DNA of 64,000 nucleotides from Paludibacteraceae bacterium (GTDB lineage: Bacteria > Bacteroidota > Bacteroidia > Bacteroidales > Paludibacteraceae). A program made the translations under genes and the position numbers. This document shows positions 40,211-49,583 of the stretch, piece after piece. Within the stretch, counting starts at the first letter, position 1, and the number at the start of each line of letters is the position of its first letter. The stretch is from assembly GCA_017503075.1 (NCBI GenBank), contig JAFVTU010000012.1:124001-188000 (forward strand). The letters are read 5' to 3'. Under the pieces are notes generated by a model, which made no database searches, had not been told where the DNA came from, and saw nothing but the letters and a program-made list of their open reading frames with translations.

Positions 40211-43147
40211 ATGAGACGATTTTTCATTCTGTTTTCTCTGGTGATTCTAAGTATATCCGCTTATGCCATAGACAAGCAAGTCTTAGCGGATAGTTTGACG
40301 GCTATTGTTCATCAGCATGCTTTTGCTGGCAAAGTAGATGTTAGCCGTATTCGCGTCAAGAATCAATATGTACATGTATATACTAATGCCACACTAAGTC
40401 ACATTTCTTTAACTCCTAAAGAGGTGAGTAAAATCCGCATGATGGTTAGTAAAATGATATTGGGTAATAAACATGGGAAAGTAACTATATATAGCGGTGA
40501 TTATGAATTAGGTGAACTCATTACCAGCATCTATCGCAATCGTGCTAATTCTATGCGATATACATTGAAGGATACACCTGCATGGGTTCGAAACATATCT
40601 CACCCCTACTCGACGAACCAAGGACTCAGCGGCAAGCATATTGCTTTGTGGGGTAGCCATGGCCGCTACTATCATCAAACAATGGAGACATGGTTGTGGC
40701 AACGCGCTAAATTGTGGACTACCGTAGAAGATGTCTACACATCCTCTTACACAATGCCATTTTTGGTGCCGATGTTGGAGAATGCAGGTGCAGTAGTAGT
40801 ACAACCACGGGAACGAGACACGCAAGAGATAGAAGATGTCGTGGATGATACAAGGGCTGTTGTTGAAGATGGAGAAAATATGTTCACTCGAATTCAAGAT
40901 GGCGGTTGGGGAGAAGATAATGATGAGATACTCCTAGAAGGTGAAAATCCTTTTGAAAAAGGCGGATATTTGGTCGCCCCAGTAAGCAATAAACAGATTT
41001 CAGAATTGCGCTATACGCCATATCCGTTACCGTACGGCGAATATGCAGTATATGTATCGTATAAAACATTACCGAATAGTACATCCGCTGCTAAATACAC
41101 AGTTATGCACTGTGGGCAGAAGACTGAATATGAAGTAAACCAACAGATGGGAGGTGGCACTTGGGTATATCTTGGCACTTTCACATTCGACTCTGATGAA
41201 ACCCAAAACTATGTATCCGTTACCAACGCAGGCAAAGGCAAATTTGTAGTTACATCCGATGCTGTGAAGTTTGGTGGTGGCTATGGCAATGTAGCACGCT
41301 ATCCTCAACCCGACAAGATTGAAAACACACCTTCATCACAAGAATTCACACTGCAAGAAGTGGAGATAGACAGTGTACAATTATTAGCCAATCAAACATG
41401 GGCAGAGACTAGTGGTATACCTCGTTATTTAGAGGCTGCACGCTATTGGATGCAATACGCAGGTATACCTGATAGTATATACAATTTTACCGACAGTCGA
41501 AACGATTATACCGATGATTACTGCGCGCGAGGCCAATGGGTAAACTATCTAGCGGGTGGCAGCCAAGCTAATCCCGAGCAAGAAGGGCTTAAGGTACCAT
41601 TACATTTGAGCCTAGCATTTCATTCTGACGCAGGTGTCAAGCGTGGTGACACCATAATTGGTACATTGATGATATACACAGACTTTGATGATGATCAAAA
41701 CAAAGCATATCCTACTGGTTGCAGCCGCCAAGTAGCGCGTGACTTAGGAGACTTTATGCAAACACAAATCGTCAACGATGTACGCGCCCTCTACACTCCT
41801 CATTGGCAGCGTCGTCAACTACAAAACTCATCTTATGCAGAGGCGCGTCATCCTAAAGTACCTGGAGTATTACTGGAATTGCTCTCGCACCAGAACTATA
41901 ACGACATGCGTTATGGTCTTGATCCACGCGTCAAATTTACAGTTTCTCGCGCTATCTACAAATCTATGCTTCGATTTATTCACGAGCAATATGGCTCAGA
42001 CTATGTGGTACAACCGTTACCTGTACACTCTATGCAAATGAGGCGTAAGGACCAGCAATTGACAGTCAGTTGGCAGCCTACAAATGACCCGTTAGAAAAA
42101 ACAGCCACACCAAATTATTACATTGTATATACTCGTCAAAATAATGGCGATTGGGATAATGGAAAGCGAGTTACCAATACCACATATAGCTTTACTGCAG
42201 AAGTAGGGGTACGCTATGACTTGCGCGTTGTAGCAGGAAACGCAGGAGGTATTAGTATGCCTAGCGAAGTGATGTCTGCATACATCGCACCAGAAGAAAA
42301 AGGACGAATTTTGGTACTAAACGCGTTTACTCGTGTAAGTGGTCCAGATTGGTTTGAAGACAGTACCTATGTTGGCATCAAACCACAAAGTCAAGGTGTA
42401 GGTTATGGTAAAGATATTTCATATATTGGAGAGCAATTTGATTTTGATTCGCGTCGTCCATGGATAACAGATGACGAATGCGGATGGGGCTCGTGCTACT
42501 GTGATCAACAAGGAGTATTGACTATGGGCAACACATTCGATTATACAGTGAAGCACGGCAAAGTGCTAGCACAAATGGGATACTCTTATATTAGTGCCAA
42601 CGCATATGCAATAGACACTATATTTGGATGCGATGCAGTAGACTTGATTATGGGTAAACAGAAAACTACAGTATTGGGAACAGACACTGCATTTAAGACC
42701 TTCACACCACACATGCAAAAGATTTTAGCGAACTATCTACAAAAGGGAGGTAATCTATTGGTTTCTGGAGCATATATCGCAAGTGATATGCAAAGTTATG
42801 AAGATAAGGAATTTATTCAAAATTATTTACACTACACATATCGTTGCGACCATGCATCTCAACAAGGCAGTATCGTAGTCAATCGTCGTGTATTATCTCC
42901 TAATTATTACTTATTCCACTCTACCCCAAATGCAGAATGCATCCATACAGAGAATCCAGATTGTATTCTACCAACTAATGGTGCGCAATCAGTAGCCCGC
43001 TATGGCGATACCAAACTAAATGCAGCAGTAGCATATAACGGACAAGAGGACAATTTGGGCAAGACTCTCAGTTGGGCATTTATGCTAGAGAGCGCGCACG
43101 ATTTTGACACATTGTACAAAGACTGTATAAATTGGTTGATGCAATAA
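40211..43147 (+). CDS. Secreted multidomain protein: amidase-like core with golvesin-like insert, FN3 and C-terminal domain
   Basis: A 978-residue exported protein (signal to SAYA). An N-acetylmuramoyl-L-alanine-amidase-like fold appears split: HIALWGSHGRYYHQ near residue 140 and SLAFHSDAG plus PGVLLELLSHQNYNDMRYG near 480-570. Between them lies a golvesin/xanthan-lyase-type beta domain (EYAVYVSYKTLPNSTSAAKY, ~260-370). Then come an FN3-like domain (LTVSWQPTNDP) and a C-terminal alpha/beta domain (RILVLNAFTRVSGPDWF). Similar proteins are labelled xanthan lyase or amidase in Bacteroidota. The His residues are suggestive but the zinc site is unproven. An upstream TTG at 40184 is less likely as start. 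Confidence 0.68.
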   Translation: MRRFFILFSLVILSISAYAIDKQVLADSLTAIVHQHAFAGKVDVSRIRVKNQYVHVYTNATLSHISLTPKEVSKIRMMVSKMILGNKHGKVTIYSGDYELGELITSIYRNRANSMRYTLKDTPAWVRNISHPYSTNQGLSGKHIALWGSHGRYYHQTMETWLWQRAKLWTTVEDVYTSSYTMPFLVPMLENAGAVVVQPRERDTQEIEDVVDDTRAVVEDGENMFTRIQDGGWGEDNDEILLEGENPFEKGGYLVAPVSNKQISELRYTPYPLPYGEYAVYVSYKTLPNSTSAAKYTVMHCGQKTEYEVNQQMGGGTWVYLGTFTFDSDETQNYVSVTNAGKGKFVVTSDAVKFGGGYGNVARYPQPDKIENTPSSQEFTLQEVEIDSVQLLANQTWAETSGIPRYLEAARYWMQYAGIPDSIYNFTDSRNDYTDDYCARGQWVNYLAGGSQANPEQEGLKVPLHLSLAFHSDAGVKRGDTIIGTLMIYTDFDDDQNKAYPTGCSRQVARDLGDFMQTQIVNDVRALYTPHWQRRQLQNSSYAEARHPKVPGVLLELLSHQNYNDMRYGLDPRVKFTVSRAIYKSMLRFIHEQYGSDYVVQPLPVHSMQMRRKDQQLTVSWQPTNDPLEKTATPNYYIVYTRQNNGDWDNGKRVTNTTYSFTAEVGVRYDLRVVAGNAGGISMPSEVMSAYIAPEEKGRILVLNAFTRVSGPDWFEDSTYVGIKPQSQGVGYGKDISYIGEQFDFDSRRPWITDDECGWGSCYCDQQGVLTMGNTFDYTVKHGKVLAQMGYSYISANAYAIDTIFGCDAVDLIMGKQKTTVLGTDTAFKTFTPHMQKILANYLQKGGNLLVSGAYIASDMQSYEDKEFIQNYLHYTYRCDHASQQGSIVVNRRVLSPNYYLFHSTPNAECIHTENPDCILPTNGAQSVARYGDTKLNAAVAYNGQEDNLGKTLSWAFMLESAHDFDTLYKDCINWLMQ

Positions 43148-43173
43148 GGTAACAATGGCAAATGTAAAATAGT

Positions 43174-44580
43174 ATGAAAAAGAAAAAGAATCTTCCACTA
43201 TACGAGCATATAGAAATCACAGGAATCGCAGCTGAGGGCAAGGCTATTACGCGCATTGATGACATGGTACTATTTGTACCCTACTGTGTACCAGGTGATA
43301 TCGTAGATATACAAGTAACGAGAAAGAAGCACTCATTTATGGAGGGTCGTGTAGAGCGCATCGTAAAGCCATCACCAGTTCGCTGTGAGCCCGTATGCAA
43401 ACACTATGGCGAATGTGGTGGATGCAAGTGGCAAATATTACCATATGAGGAGCAACTGCGTCATAAGCAACAGCAGATCGTAGATAATCTCACACGCATC
43501 GGCAAGGTAGAACTACCAGAAATCTCACCTATCTTGGGTAGCAAGCATATCTATGAATACCGTAACAAATTGGAGTTTACATGTTCGGATCGCAAGTGGC
43601 TGAGTTGGGATGTTATTCGTGCAGCAGGTGGCATGGAGAATGTGGACAATAGCTATGGCCTTGGCTTCCATATTCCAAACTGCTTTGATAAGGTACTGGA
43701 TATCACCGAATGTCACCTCATGCCTGAGATTAACAACCGCATACGCAACAGCATACGCGAATACGCACGATCATTGGGTATCACCTTTTATAATGAACAC
43801 GCGCACGAAGGACAGTTGCGCACACTTATCCTCCGCTCCAACCACAAGGGCGAAGTAATGCTCATTGTCGTTTGGGCGGACGAACCCGATATGCGCGTGA
43901 TGGAGTATATCCGCGACTCTTTCCCCGAGATTATCAGTTTGCTATATGTTGTGAATCGTAAATTCAACGATACCATAAGCGACCAAGAAGTGCTGGTATT
44001 TGCAGGACAAGATCATATTATGGAGGAAATGGAGGGCTTGCTATTCAAGGTTGGACCGAAATCTTTCTACCAAACCAACACGGAACAAGCATATGAACTA
44101 TATAAAGTAGCTCGTGAGTATGCCGGATTGACGGGCAAGGAATTAGTTTTTGACCTTTATACAGGTACGGGTACAATTGCCAATTTCATAGCTCATCAAG
44201 CTCGACAAGTGATTGGTATAGAATATGTGCCAGAAGCGATTGAAGATGCAAAAGTGAATACGCGTATTAATAATCTAGACAACACACTCTTCTTCGCTGG
44301 AGATATGAAAGACATTCTCAACGAAGATTTTATTGCGCAATATGGTCATCCAGATGTGATTATTACAGACCCTCCACGAGCGGGAATGCATGAGGATGTG
44401 ATCAACACAATCTTGTTTGCAGAACCACAACGCATTGTATATGTAAGTTGCAATCCAGCGACACAAGCACGCGACTTAAATATGCTAGATACCAAGTACC
44501 GTGTCACAAAAGTGCAACCCGTAGATATGTTTCCCCATACACACCATGTTGAGAATGTGGTGCTACTGGAAAAGCGATAG
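43174..44580 (+). CDS. rlmD: 23S rRNA (uracil-5-)-methyltransferase, RlmD/RumA family
   Basis: A 468-residue SAM-dependent enzyme forming m5U in 23S rRNA. A TRAM domain (~10-65) comes first, then the 4Fe-4S cysteines in CEPVCKHYGECGGCKW. The methyltransferase domain has DLYTGTGTIANFIA for SAM and the catalytic cysteine in YVSCNPATQARDL. Exact target position (U1939 or U747) cannot be told in Bacteroidota. Follows the amidase-like gene by 26 bp and converges on DUF4293 with a 10-bp gap. Confidence 0.92.
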   Translation: MKKKKNLPLYEHIEITGIAAEGKAITRIDDMVLFVPYCVPGDIVDIQVTRKKHSFMEGRVERIVKPSPVRCEPVCKHYGECGGCKWQILPYEEQLRHKQQQIVDNLTRIGKVELPEISPILGSKHIYEYRNKLEFTCSDRKWLSWDVIRAAGGMENVDNSYGLGFHIPNCFDKVLDITECHLMPEINNRIRNSIREYARSLGITFYNEHAHEGQLRTLILRSNHKGEVMLIVVWADEPDMRVMEYIRDSFPEIISLLYVVNRKFNDTISDQEVLVFAGQDHIMEEMEGLLFKVGPKSFYQTNTEQAYELYKVAREYAGLTGKELVFDLYTGTGTIANFIAHQARQVIGIEYVPEAIEDAKVNTRINNLDNTLFFAGDMKDILNEDFIAQYGHPDVIITDPPRAGMHEDVINTILFAEPQRIVYVSCNPATQARDLNMLDTKYRVTKVQPVDMFPHTHHVENVVLLEKR

Positions 44581-44590
44581 TACAACGAAA

Positions 44591-45043
44591 TTATCTCAAG
44601 CGATCAGCTGCACGTACCAGTGCTTCGTCTTTCAAGATACGACGCGTAGCCATCAGAGTCAGTACAATATTCACAAGCGGAATAGCAGCCCATACACTCA
44701 GGTACCACTTCGCGCCTGCTAGAGTATTGTCGCCCAATGGCTCATAACCTTTTACAATATACGCTATATACAATGCCAATATAGCGTAATATCCTATACA
44801 CAACACTACATTGACAATATTCAATCGAGATTGCAGCAAACGATGCTTATAGAGGAATATATTGACAAATGCCAAAGCTGGTATAACCACTGTTATTACT
44901 GCTAATGCCCACTTATCAAAAGGCATTAATGAGATATAGTCCGTGGCTTCGGGTAAAAGAAATTGCACGGGAGAAAAGAAGCACAACAATGCGCCCAAAA
45001 TAACTACAAGCAGTAGATACAAAGTTTGAATGCGTTGAATCAT
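44591..45043 (-). CDS. DUF4293 family membrane protein
   Basis: A 150-residue protein with four membrane helices, beginning MIQRIQTLYLLLVVILGALL, the diagnostic start of the Bacteroidota-specific DUF4293 family. Function unknown. Last gene of the run small membrane protein-dxr-rseP-acetyltransferase-DUF4293 on the minus strand. Confidence 0.9.
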   Translation of the reverse strand: MIQRIQTLYLLLVVILGALLCFFSPVQFLLPEATDYISLMPFDKWALAVITVVIPALAFVNIFLYKHRLLQSRLNIVNVVLCIGYYAILALYIAYIVKGYEPLGDNTLAGAKWYLSVWAAIPLVNIVLTLMATRRILKDEALVRAADRLR

Positions 45044-45061
45044 AAATTCTATTGTGTAATA

Positions 45062-45646
45062 TTATTTAGTAATGTCAATAAGTTGGCATAAGTCATTGAC
45101 TAATTGATATTTCTCGCCAGTTACAGGACAAGTAGCATTGCCATTTTTATCAAACTTTAGTTTCTCTCCGTGGCGACTTACCCACCCTATCCTGCGCGCA
45201 GGATTACCTACCATCAGCGCATATGCAGGAACGTCCTTTGTTACCACCGAACCTGCACCGATAAGACAATATTCACCCAACGTGTTACCACATACGATAG
45301 TTGCATTAGCACCCACTGAAGCACCACGACGAATAAAAGTATCCTTATACTCATTCTTGCGAGATACTGCCGAACGAGGGTTAATCACATTAGTAAATAC
45401 CATACTAGGACCTAGGAACACATCATCACCACAGCGCACCCCCGTATAGATAGACACATTGTTTTGCACCTTACAATTGCGGCCTAATACGACCCCTGGA
45501 GATACCACAACATTTTGCCCGATATTGCAATTTTCACCTATCTGGCAACTTGACATCACATGGGAAAAATGCCAAATCTTAGTACCTGCACCTATGCTAC
45601 ATCCCTCATCTACATACGAGGATTCATGAACAAACACCCCATCCAT
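45062..45646 (-). CDS. Left-handed beta-helix N-acetyltransferase (WlbB/WbpD-like)
   Basis: A 194-residue hexapeptide-repeat acyltransferase. Many [LIV]GxxxxI turns (VDEGCSIGAG, IGENCNIGQNVVVSPG, GASVGANATIVCGN, IGAGSVVTKDVPAYALMVG) and the C-terminal NPARRIGWVS match enzymes acetylating UDP-3-amino-sugars for O-antigen. The frame extends to 45685, overlapping rseP, but the family starts MDGVFVHESSYVDEG at 45646. That ATG is one base after the rseP stop. Confidence 0.85.
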   Translation of the reverse strand: MDGVFVHESSYVDEGCSIGAGTKIWHFSHVMSSCQIGENCNIGQNVVVSPGVVLGRNCKVQNNVSIYTGVRCGDDVFLGPSMVFTNVINPRSAVSRKNEYKDTFIRRGASVGANATIVCGNTLGEYCLIGAGSVVTKDVPAYALMVGNPARRIGWVSRHGEKLKFDKNGNATCPVTGEKYQLVNDLCQLIDITK

Positions 45647-45647
45647 A

Positions 45648-47186
45648 TCAAAAAAATGCTTTAAAGATATCATTACCATTCGCATAAATCATCAGCGCAA
45701 GCAGCAGCCAAAATCCAATCGTGTTAGCGATTTCCAAAAACTTATCACTTGGCTTGCGTCGCGTAATAATTTCCCATAGTAGAAATAGTATATAGCCGCC
45801 ATCTAACGCGGGTATAGGCAAAAAGTTCATAAATGCTAGTATCAAACTAATAATCGCAGTTATTCGCCAGAAAGAATACCAATTCCATGTTTCTGGGAAC
45901 ATATTACTAATCGCTCCAAAACCACCCACCGATTGCGCTCCTTCTTTGGTAAATATCACACGAAACTGCTTCACATATGACATCAAGAAATCCCATCCGT
46001 ATTCTATTCCCGCAGGGATAGCTTGCAACAAAGTATAATCCTCGTGATGTATCTCAAAGAACGAAAATGGATGCCTTGCCAAAACACCTATCTTTGCTTG
46101 GTCTCCAATAAATAAACGGGCTTGCAGCGGCTCTCCTGCACGATAGAAATCCACCGTCACACTATCGCATGGGTGTTTCGCTAGTTCATTTGTAATTTCT
46201 ACATAACACAATCCATCCAACCCATTCACACCCACGATACTATCACCTTTCTGCATCGCAGCATACGATGCCGCACCTCCAGGCACAACGGAATCTATTA
46301 CAAATGGCGTGTAGTAATATATCAAATTATATTTAGTCTTCTGATACGACTTATCCGCACGAGCTTTCTCGCGTTCCTGAGCGTCATGTTCGTTCATTAT
46401 CGCCATACAGCGTTTGCTCAAATCTTCTGACATCGTCAATGCTACAGTGTCCTTATCGCGCACTACCACAACATCACGCTGACCTTCAATTACTACATAT
46501 TGTACTACATCACCTATCTCTTGAGGAACGACACCATTGATAGTCAATATTTTATCCCCTTGTTCAAAGCCTTCTTCCAATAATACTGGAGAATAGTACA
46601 ATCCACTTGTCACATGGCTAAGCGGCAATGTGCTCTTACCCCAACAGAAGAATATCATACCAAAGATCAATAGGGCTGCTATAAAGTTTACAAAGATACC
46701 ACCAATAATGATACACAAGCGTTGCCATACGTTCTTCGCACGGAACTCCCATGGTTGTGGTTCTGAAGCCAAGTCTGTAGCATCCTTTGTTTCATCCACC
46801 ATACCTGCGATAGCACAATAACCACCAAAAGGCACCCAACCGATACCCCATTCCGTATTGTCGGGATACCTACGCCAATCATCTTCTGGCAAAGCACGCA
46901 ACTCATCATCAGTCATCGGACGATAAATCGGATTGCCTTTTTCATCCTTCTTCTCATTACCAACCGCATCTAGCACAGGAGCAATAGGAGCGTCCACATT
47001 AGGTGCAAAAAATTTTACTTGCCACTTACCATTAATCTTCTTTGCCCGAACTAACGAAAATTTTGGATTAAAAAACATATAAAATTTCTCTACACGCACT
47101 TTAAAAAGTCGCGCAAAGAAAAAGTGACCCAACTCGTGAATTACCACGAGAAGACTAAGAGCTAATATCAGTTGTATCCACTGCAT
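45648..47186 (-). CDS. rseP: Site-2 protease RseP (RIP metalloprotease)
   Basis: A 512-residue inner-membrane zinc protease. HExxH lies in the first helix (VVIHELGHFFFARLF) and the third zinc ligand in the C-terminal FLPIPALDGGYILF. Periplasmic PDZ sequence lies between (FEQGDKILTINGVVPQ; AMQKGDSIVGVNGL). It cleaves anti-sigma factors or signal-peptide remnants inside the membrane. It follows dxr by 41 bp, the common dxr-rseP order. Confidence 0.94.
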   Translation of the reverse strand: MQWIQLILALSLLVVIHELGHFFFARLFKVRVEKFYMFFNPKFSLVRAKKINGKWQVKFFAPNVDAPIAPVLDAVGNEKKDEKGNPIYRPMTDDELRALPEDDWRRYPDNTEWGIGWVPFGGYCAIAGMVDETKDATDLASEPQPWEFRAKNVWQRLCIIIGGIFVNFIAALLIFGMIFFCWGKSTLPLSHVTSGLYYSPVLLEEGFEQGDKILTINGVVPQEIGDVVQYVVIEGQRDVVVVRDKDTVALTMSEDLSKRCMAIMNEHDAQEREKARADKSYQKTKYNLIYYYTPFVIDSVVPGGAASYAAMQKGDSIVGVNGLDGLCYVEITNELAKHPCDSVTVDFYRAGEPLQARLFIGDQAKIGVLARHPFSFFEIHHEDYTLLQAIPAGIEYGWDFLMSYVKQFRVIFTKEGAQSVGGFGAISNMFPETWNWYSFWRITAIISLILAFMNFLPIPALDGGYILFLLWEIITRRKPSDKFLEIANTIGFWLLLALMIYANGNDIFKAFF

Positions 47187-47227
47187 ATTTTAATAAAGTT
47201 ACAAAGTTCTATAAAATTTTAATAATT

Positions 47228-48379
47228 TCAACGTTTCAGTATTTCCAATGCTATTCTCCTAACTTCTGCATCCGTCTGCACATAATCTTCGTAGGTTGGA
47301 TTAGCAATATATGATGCTCTATCCATCGCCTTCGCAATCACATCCGACATCTGCAAGAAACCGCATTTCCCGTCCCTAAATGCTTGATTCACAACCTCAT
47401 TAGCTGCATTAAGCACACACGGAATATTGCCACCTTTCTCTATGGCTTCATACGCCAATCTAAGATTAGGAAAACGCTCCATATCTGGCGCTTCAAAGCT
47501 CAAATTATTTGTCGCAAACAAATCCAAACGAGGAACATCACTCTGCCAACGCTCCGGATAAGTAAGTGCATACTGTATTGGAATACGCATATCTGGTGTA
47601 CCCAACTGAGCCTTCACACTGCCATCCACAAACTGTACGGCCGAGTGCACCACCGACTGAGGATGCACCAACACCTGTATCTTCTCCACTGGCATATCAA
47701 ACAACCAGCGTGCCTCAATCACTTCAAACCCTTTATTCATCATACTTGCCGAATCAATCGTAATCTTCGCACCCATATCCCAATTAGGATGCTGCAATGC
47801 TTGAGCGGCAGTAACACGCAACATCTGGTCGTGTGTAAAGGTACGGAACGGTCCTCCACTAGCCGTCAATAGCAACTTCTCCACTCTATTCCTATCTTCT
47901 CCCACTAAGCACTGATAAATAGCCGAATGTTCACTATCCACAGGCAAGATTGGGACTTTGTATCGCTGTGCTAGACGACAAATGATTTCTCCCGCTACCA
48001 CCAATGTCTCCTTATTGGCTAGCGCTATCATCTTCTTAGCGCGTATAGCTTGCATGGTAGGTTGCAACCCCGCATATCCCACCATAGCTGCAACTACCAC
48101 ATCAATAGCTGGCAAAGTAACCATCTCTGATATGGAATTCTTACCTGCCATCACCTTAATAGGTAAATCACTCAACGCATCACGCAAACGCACGTAGCAC
48201 GACTCATCGGCAATACACACAACGGCGGGATTAAACTCCAGCGCTTGCTGAATCAACAACTCCACGTTACGATGGGCAGAGAGTGCATACACCGAAAACT
48301 CACTCGGATATTGTCGCACTACATCCAACGTCTGAGTGCCAATACTACCTGTACTACCTAATATAGCGATTTGTTTCAT
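47228..48379 (-). CDS. dxr: 1-deoxy-D-xylulose 5-phosphate reductoisomerase
   Basis: A 383-residue NADPH enzyme making MEP, the first committed isoprenoid step. GSTGSIGTQTLDVVRQYP binds NADPH; LPVDSEHSAIYQCL holds the metal-binding Asp and Glu; TASGGPFR, HPNWDMGAKITIDSASMMNK and GFEVIEARWLF complete the active site. Second in the operon, upstream of rseP. Confidence 0.96.
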   Translation of the reverse strand: MKQIAILGSTGSIGTQTLDVVRQYPSEFSVYALSAHRNVELLIQQALEFNPAVVCIADESCYVRLRDALSDLPIKVMAGKNSISEMVTLPAIDVVVAAMVGYAGLQPTMQAIRAKKMIALANKETLVVAGEIICRLAQRYKVPILPVDSEHSAIYQCLVGEDRNRVEKLLLTASGGPFRTFTHDQMLRVTAAQALQHPNWDMGAKITIDSASMMNKGFEVIEARWLFDMPVEKIQVLVHPQSVVHSAVQFVDGSVKAQLGTPDMRIPIQYALTYPERWQSDVPRLDLFATNNLSFEAPDMERFPNLRLAYEAIEKGGNIPCVLNAANEVVNQAFRDGKCGFLQMSDVIAKAMDRASYIANPTYEDYVQTDAEVRRIALEILKR

Positions 48380-48397
48380 CTATCAAAAATTATTTCC

Positions 48398-48607
48398 CTA
48401 TAGATCTTTGGTTTTTATCCTATTCTTATTTCGCCTTCTAACTTCTCTATCTTGCGAGGTCGCACAATGAATTCCATCTTGCTTCATACGCTTATTTTCA
48501 GATATATGCTGACTACTAAACCTGCCATTTTTCTTAATTAAAACACGAACTGAAAGCAACAACATCGCCACAGCCAAGACCCCTATTACAATCAATATTT
48601 CCTTCAT
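48398..48607 (-). CDS. Small single-pass membrane protein of a Bacteroidota family
   Basis: A 69-residue protein: one N-terminal helix (EILIVIGVLAVAMLLLSV), then a basic region with HISENKRMKQDGIHCATSQ. I recognise the pattern from short conserved Bacteroidota membrane proteins of unknown role. A frame to 48664 exists, but the promoter (48636-48665) lies inside it, so the ATG at 48607 is the start. First gene before dxr. Confidence 0.7.
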   Translation of the reverse strand: MKEILIVIGVLAVAMLLLSVRVLIKKNGRFSSQHISENKRMKQDGIHCATSQDREVRRRNKNRIKTKDL

Positions 48608-48635
48608 ATGCCGCACACATTTCTTTTGCGCTGCA

Positions 48636-48665
48636 AAGTTACCACTTTTTTCTTGAATTACCAAA
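48636..48665 (-). promoter_or_regulatory. Promoter of the small protein-dxr-rseP operon
   Basis: Minus-strand TTTG (48662-48665), 18 bp, TAACTTTG (48636-48643). It decides the start codon of the first gene. Confidence 0.75.
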
Positions 48666-48776
48666 TATTTTATACTTTTTTCCCTTTTCTCTCCCGCCTT
48701 TACACCTTACACTATACACCTTAGACCTACACTTTACGCTTTAACTCCTTTATCCCGAAGATAGTTCATACATAAT

Positions 48777-49079
48777 CAGCGAATATTTCAAATAGATTCA
48801 ATCTATTTTACCAGAATGCATATGGTTGTGTGAGCTTGCTCAAAAACAATCATATGCGTTCAGGTAACAAAAAGTTTACTTTGTGAAAGATGAGCAATTA
48901 TGTATGTACCGCGTATCAAGGCAGTATCTTTGAGGTGGGCGAGCGTAGCGAGGTCGGTGCCCTCAAAGATACCCCTTCTCTCAGCGAATATTTCAAATAG
49001 ATTTACCTATTTTTTACTAGGATGCATATTTGTGTGTGTGAACTTGCCCAAAAACAATCATATGCGTTCGGGAAATAAA
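48777..49079. repeat. Two 95-bp direct repeats flanking a 12-bp-stem palindrome
   Basis: Copy 1 at 48777-48873 and copy 2 at 48982-49079 share CAGCGAATATTTCAAATAGA at the left and AAAACAATCATATGCGTTC at the right. Each can fold, since GCATATgg/tTGT pairs with ACAATCATATGC. Between them GTATCTTTGAGG (48924-48935) and CCTCAAAGATAC (48961-48972) form a perfect inverted repeat; both arms contain a -7-like TATCTTTG facing inward. Confidence 0.85.
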
Positions 49080-49113
49080 AGCACTTAGCTTGTTAAACAT
49101 TTTTTAACACACT

Positions 49114-49371
49114 CTACTTCCACATTTCCACACTTCCACATCATTTTATGAGCGAAATTCTGCTTCACACTACCGAAACATCCAAATCATACTTTACGAA
49201 AAATGGCAAAAATTTAAGGGGAAGGGGGGGCAATAGGGGATAGGGTTATAATATTATAATAATATATAATTTTAATTATATATTATTTATATTATATAGG
49301 TGCAAACTGAAAATAGTAGACATACCATTCGACTCTTTTTTTAATGTGGAAGTGTGGAAGTGTGAAAGTAG
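49114..49371. repeat. Inverted repeat enclosing G-rich and AT-rich core
   Basis: CTACTTCCACATTTCCACAC and following bases (49114-49143) are repeated inverted at 49344-49371, with 26-28 bp of near identity. Inside are a G-rich tract (49217-49255) and an AT palindrome centred near 49276 (AATATATAAT and its complement). No DnaA-box TTATCCACA was seen. Confidence 0.8.
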
Positions 49372-49474
49372 CACAAGCAATATACAATTTACTAAAATTT
49401 ATTAAAATTCACTACATCTATAATTCGAAAAACACATAATGAGCAGGGGTATCATTCACAAAAACACACATTTT

Positions 49475-49506
49475 CTTGCATATGTCAAAAAAAATTACTA
49501 CCTTTG
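49475..49506 (+). promoter_or_regulatory. Promoter of the bactofilin gene
   Basis: TTG (49476-49478), 20 bp, TACCTTTG (49499-49506); leader about 70 nt. Confidence 0.82.
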
Positions 49507-49583
49507 CGCGATTTTTTTAAGAAACACCGTCACCTATAGGTGAAGAATTGATCTAGTTCGTAACTAAACTAAATAAATTTTAT

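Larger units (their letters stand above)
48608..49474. other. Large repeat-rich spacer without genes
   Basis: Roughly 870 bp with no supportable reading frame. It carries a leftward promoter, a T/C/A-rich stretch with repeated TTACAC/CTACAC words (48699-48745) and two ~95-bp direct repeats around a palindrome. Further on there is a ~26-bp inverted repeat enclosing a G-rich and AT-rich core. Entries below give the parts. Confidence 0.75.

Noticed and set aside
48900-49088. 62-codon plus-strand frame in the repeat spacer
   Set aside because: Consists of the palindrome and direct repeat; no coding signature.
49200-49300. Replication origin (oriC)
   Set aside because: AT-rich and G-rich tracts are present but no TTATCCACA-type DnaA boxes and no dnaA/dnaN neighbours.
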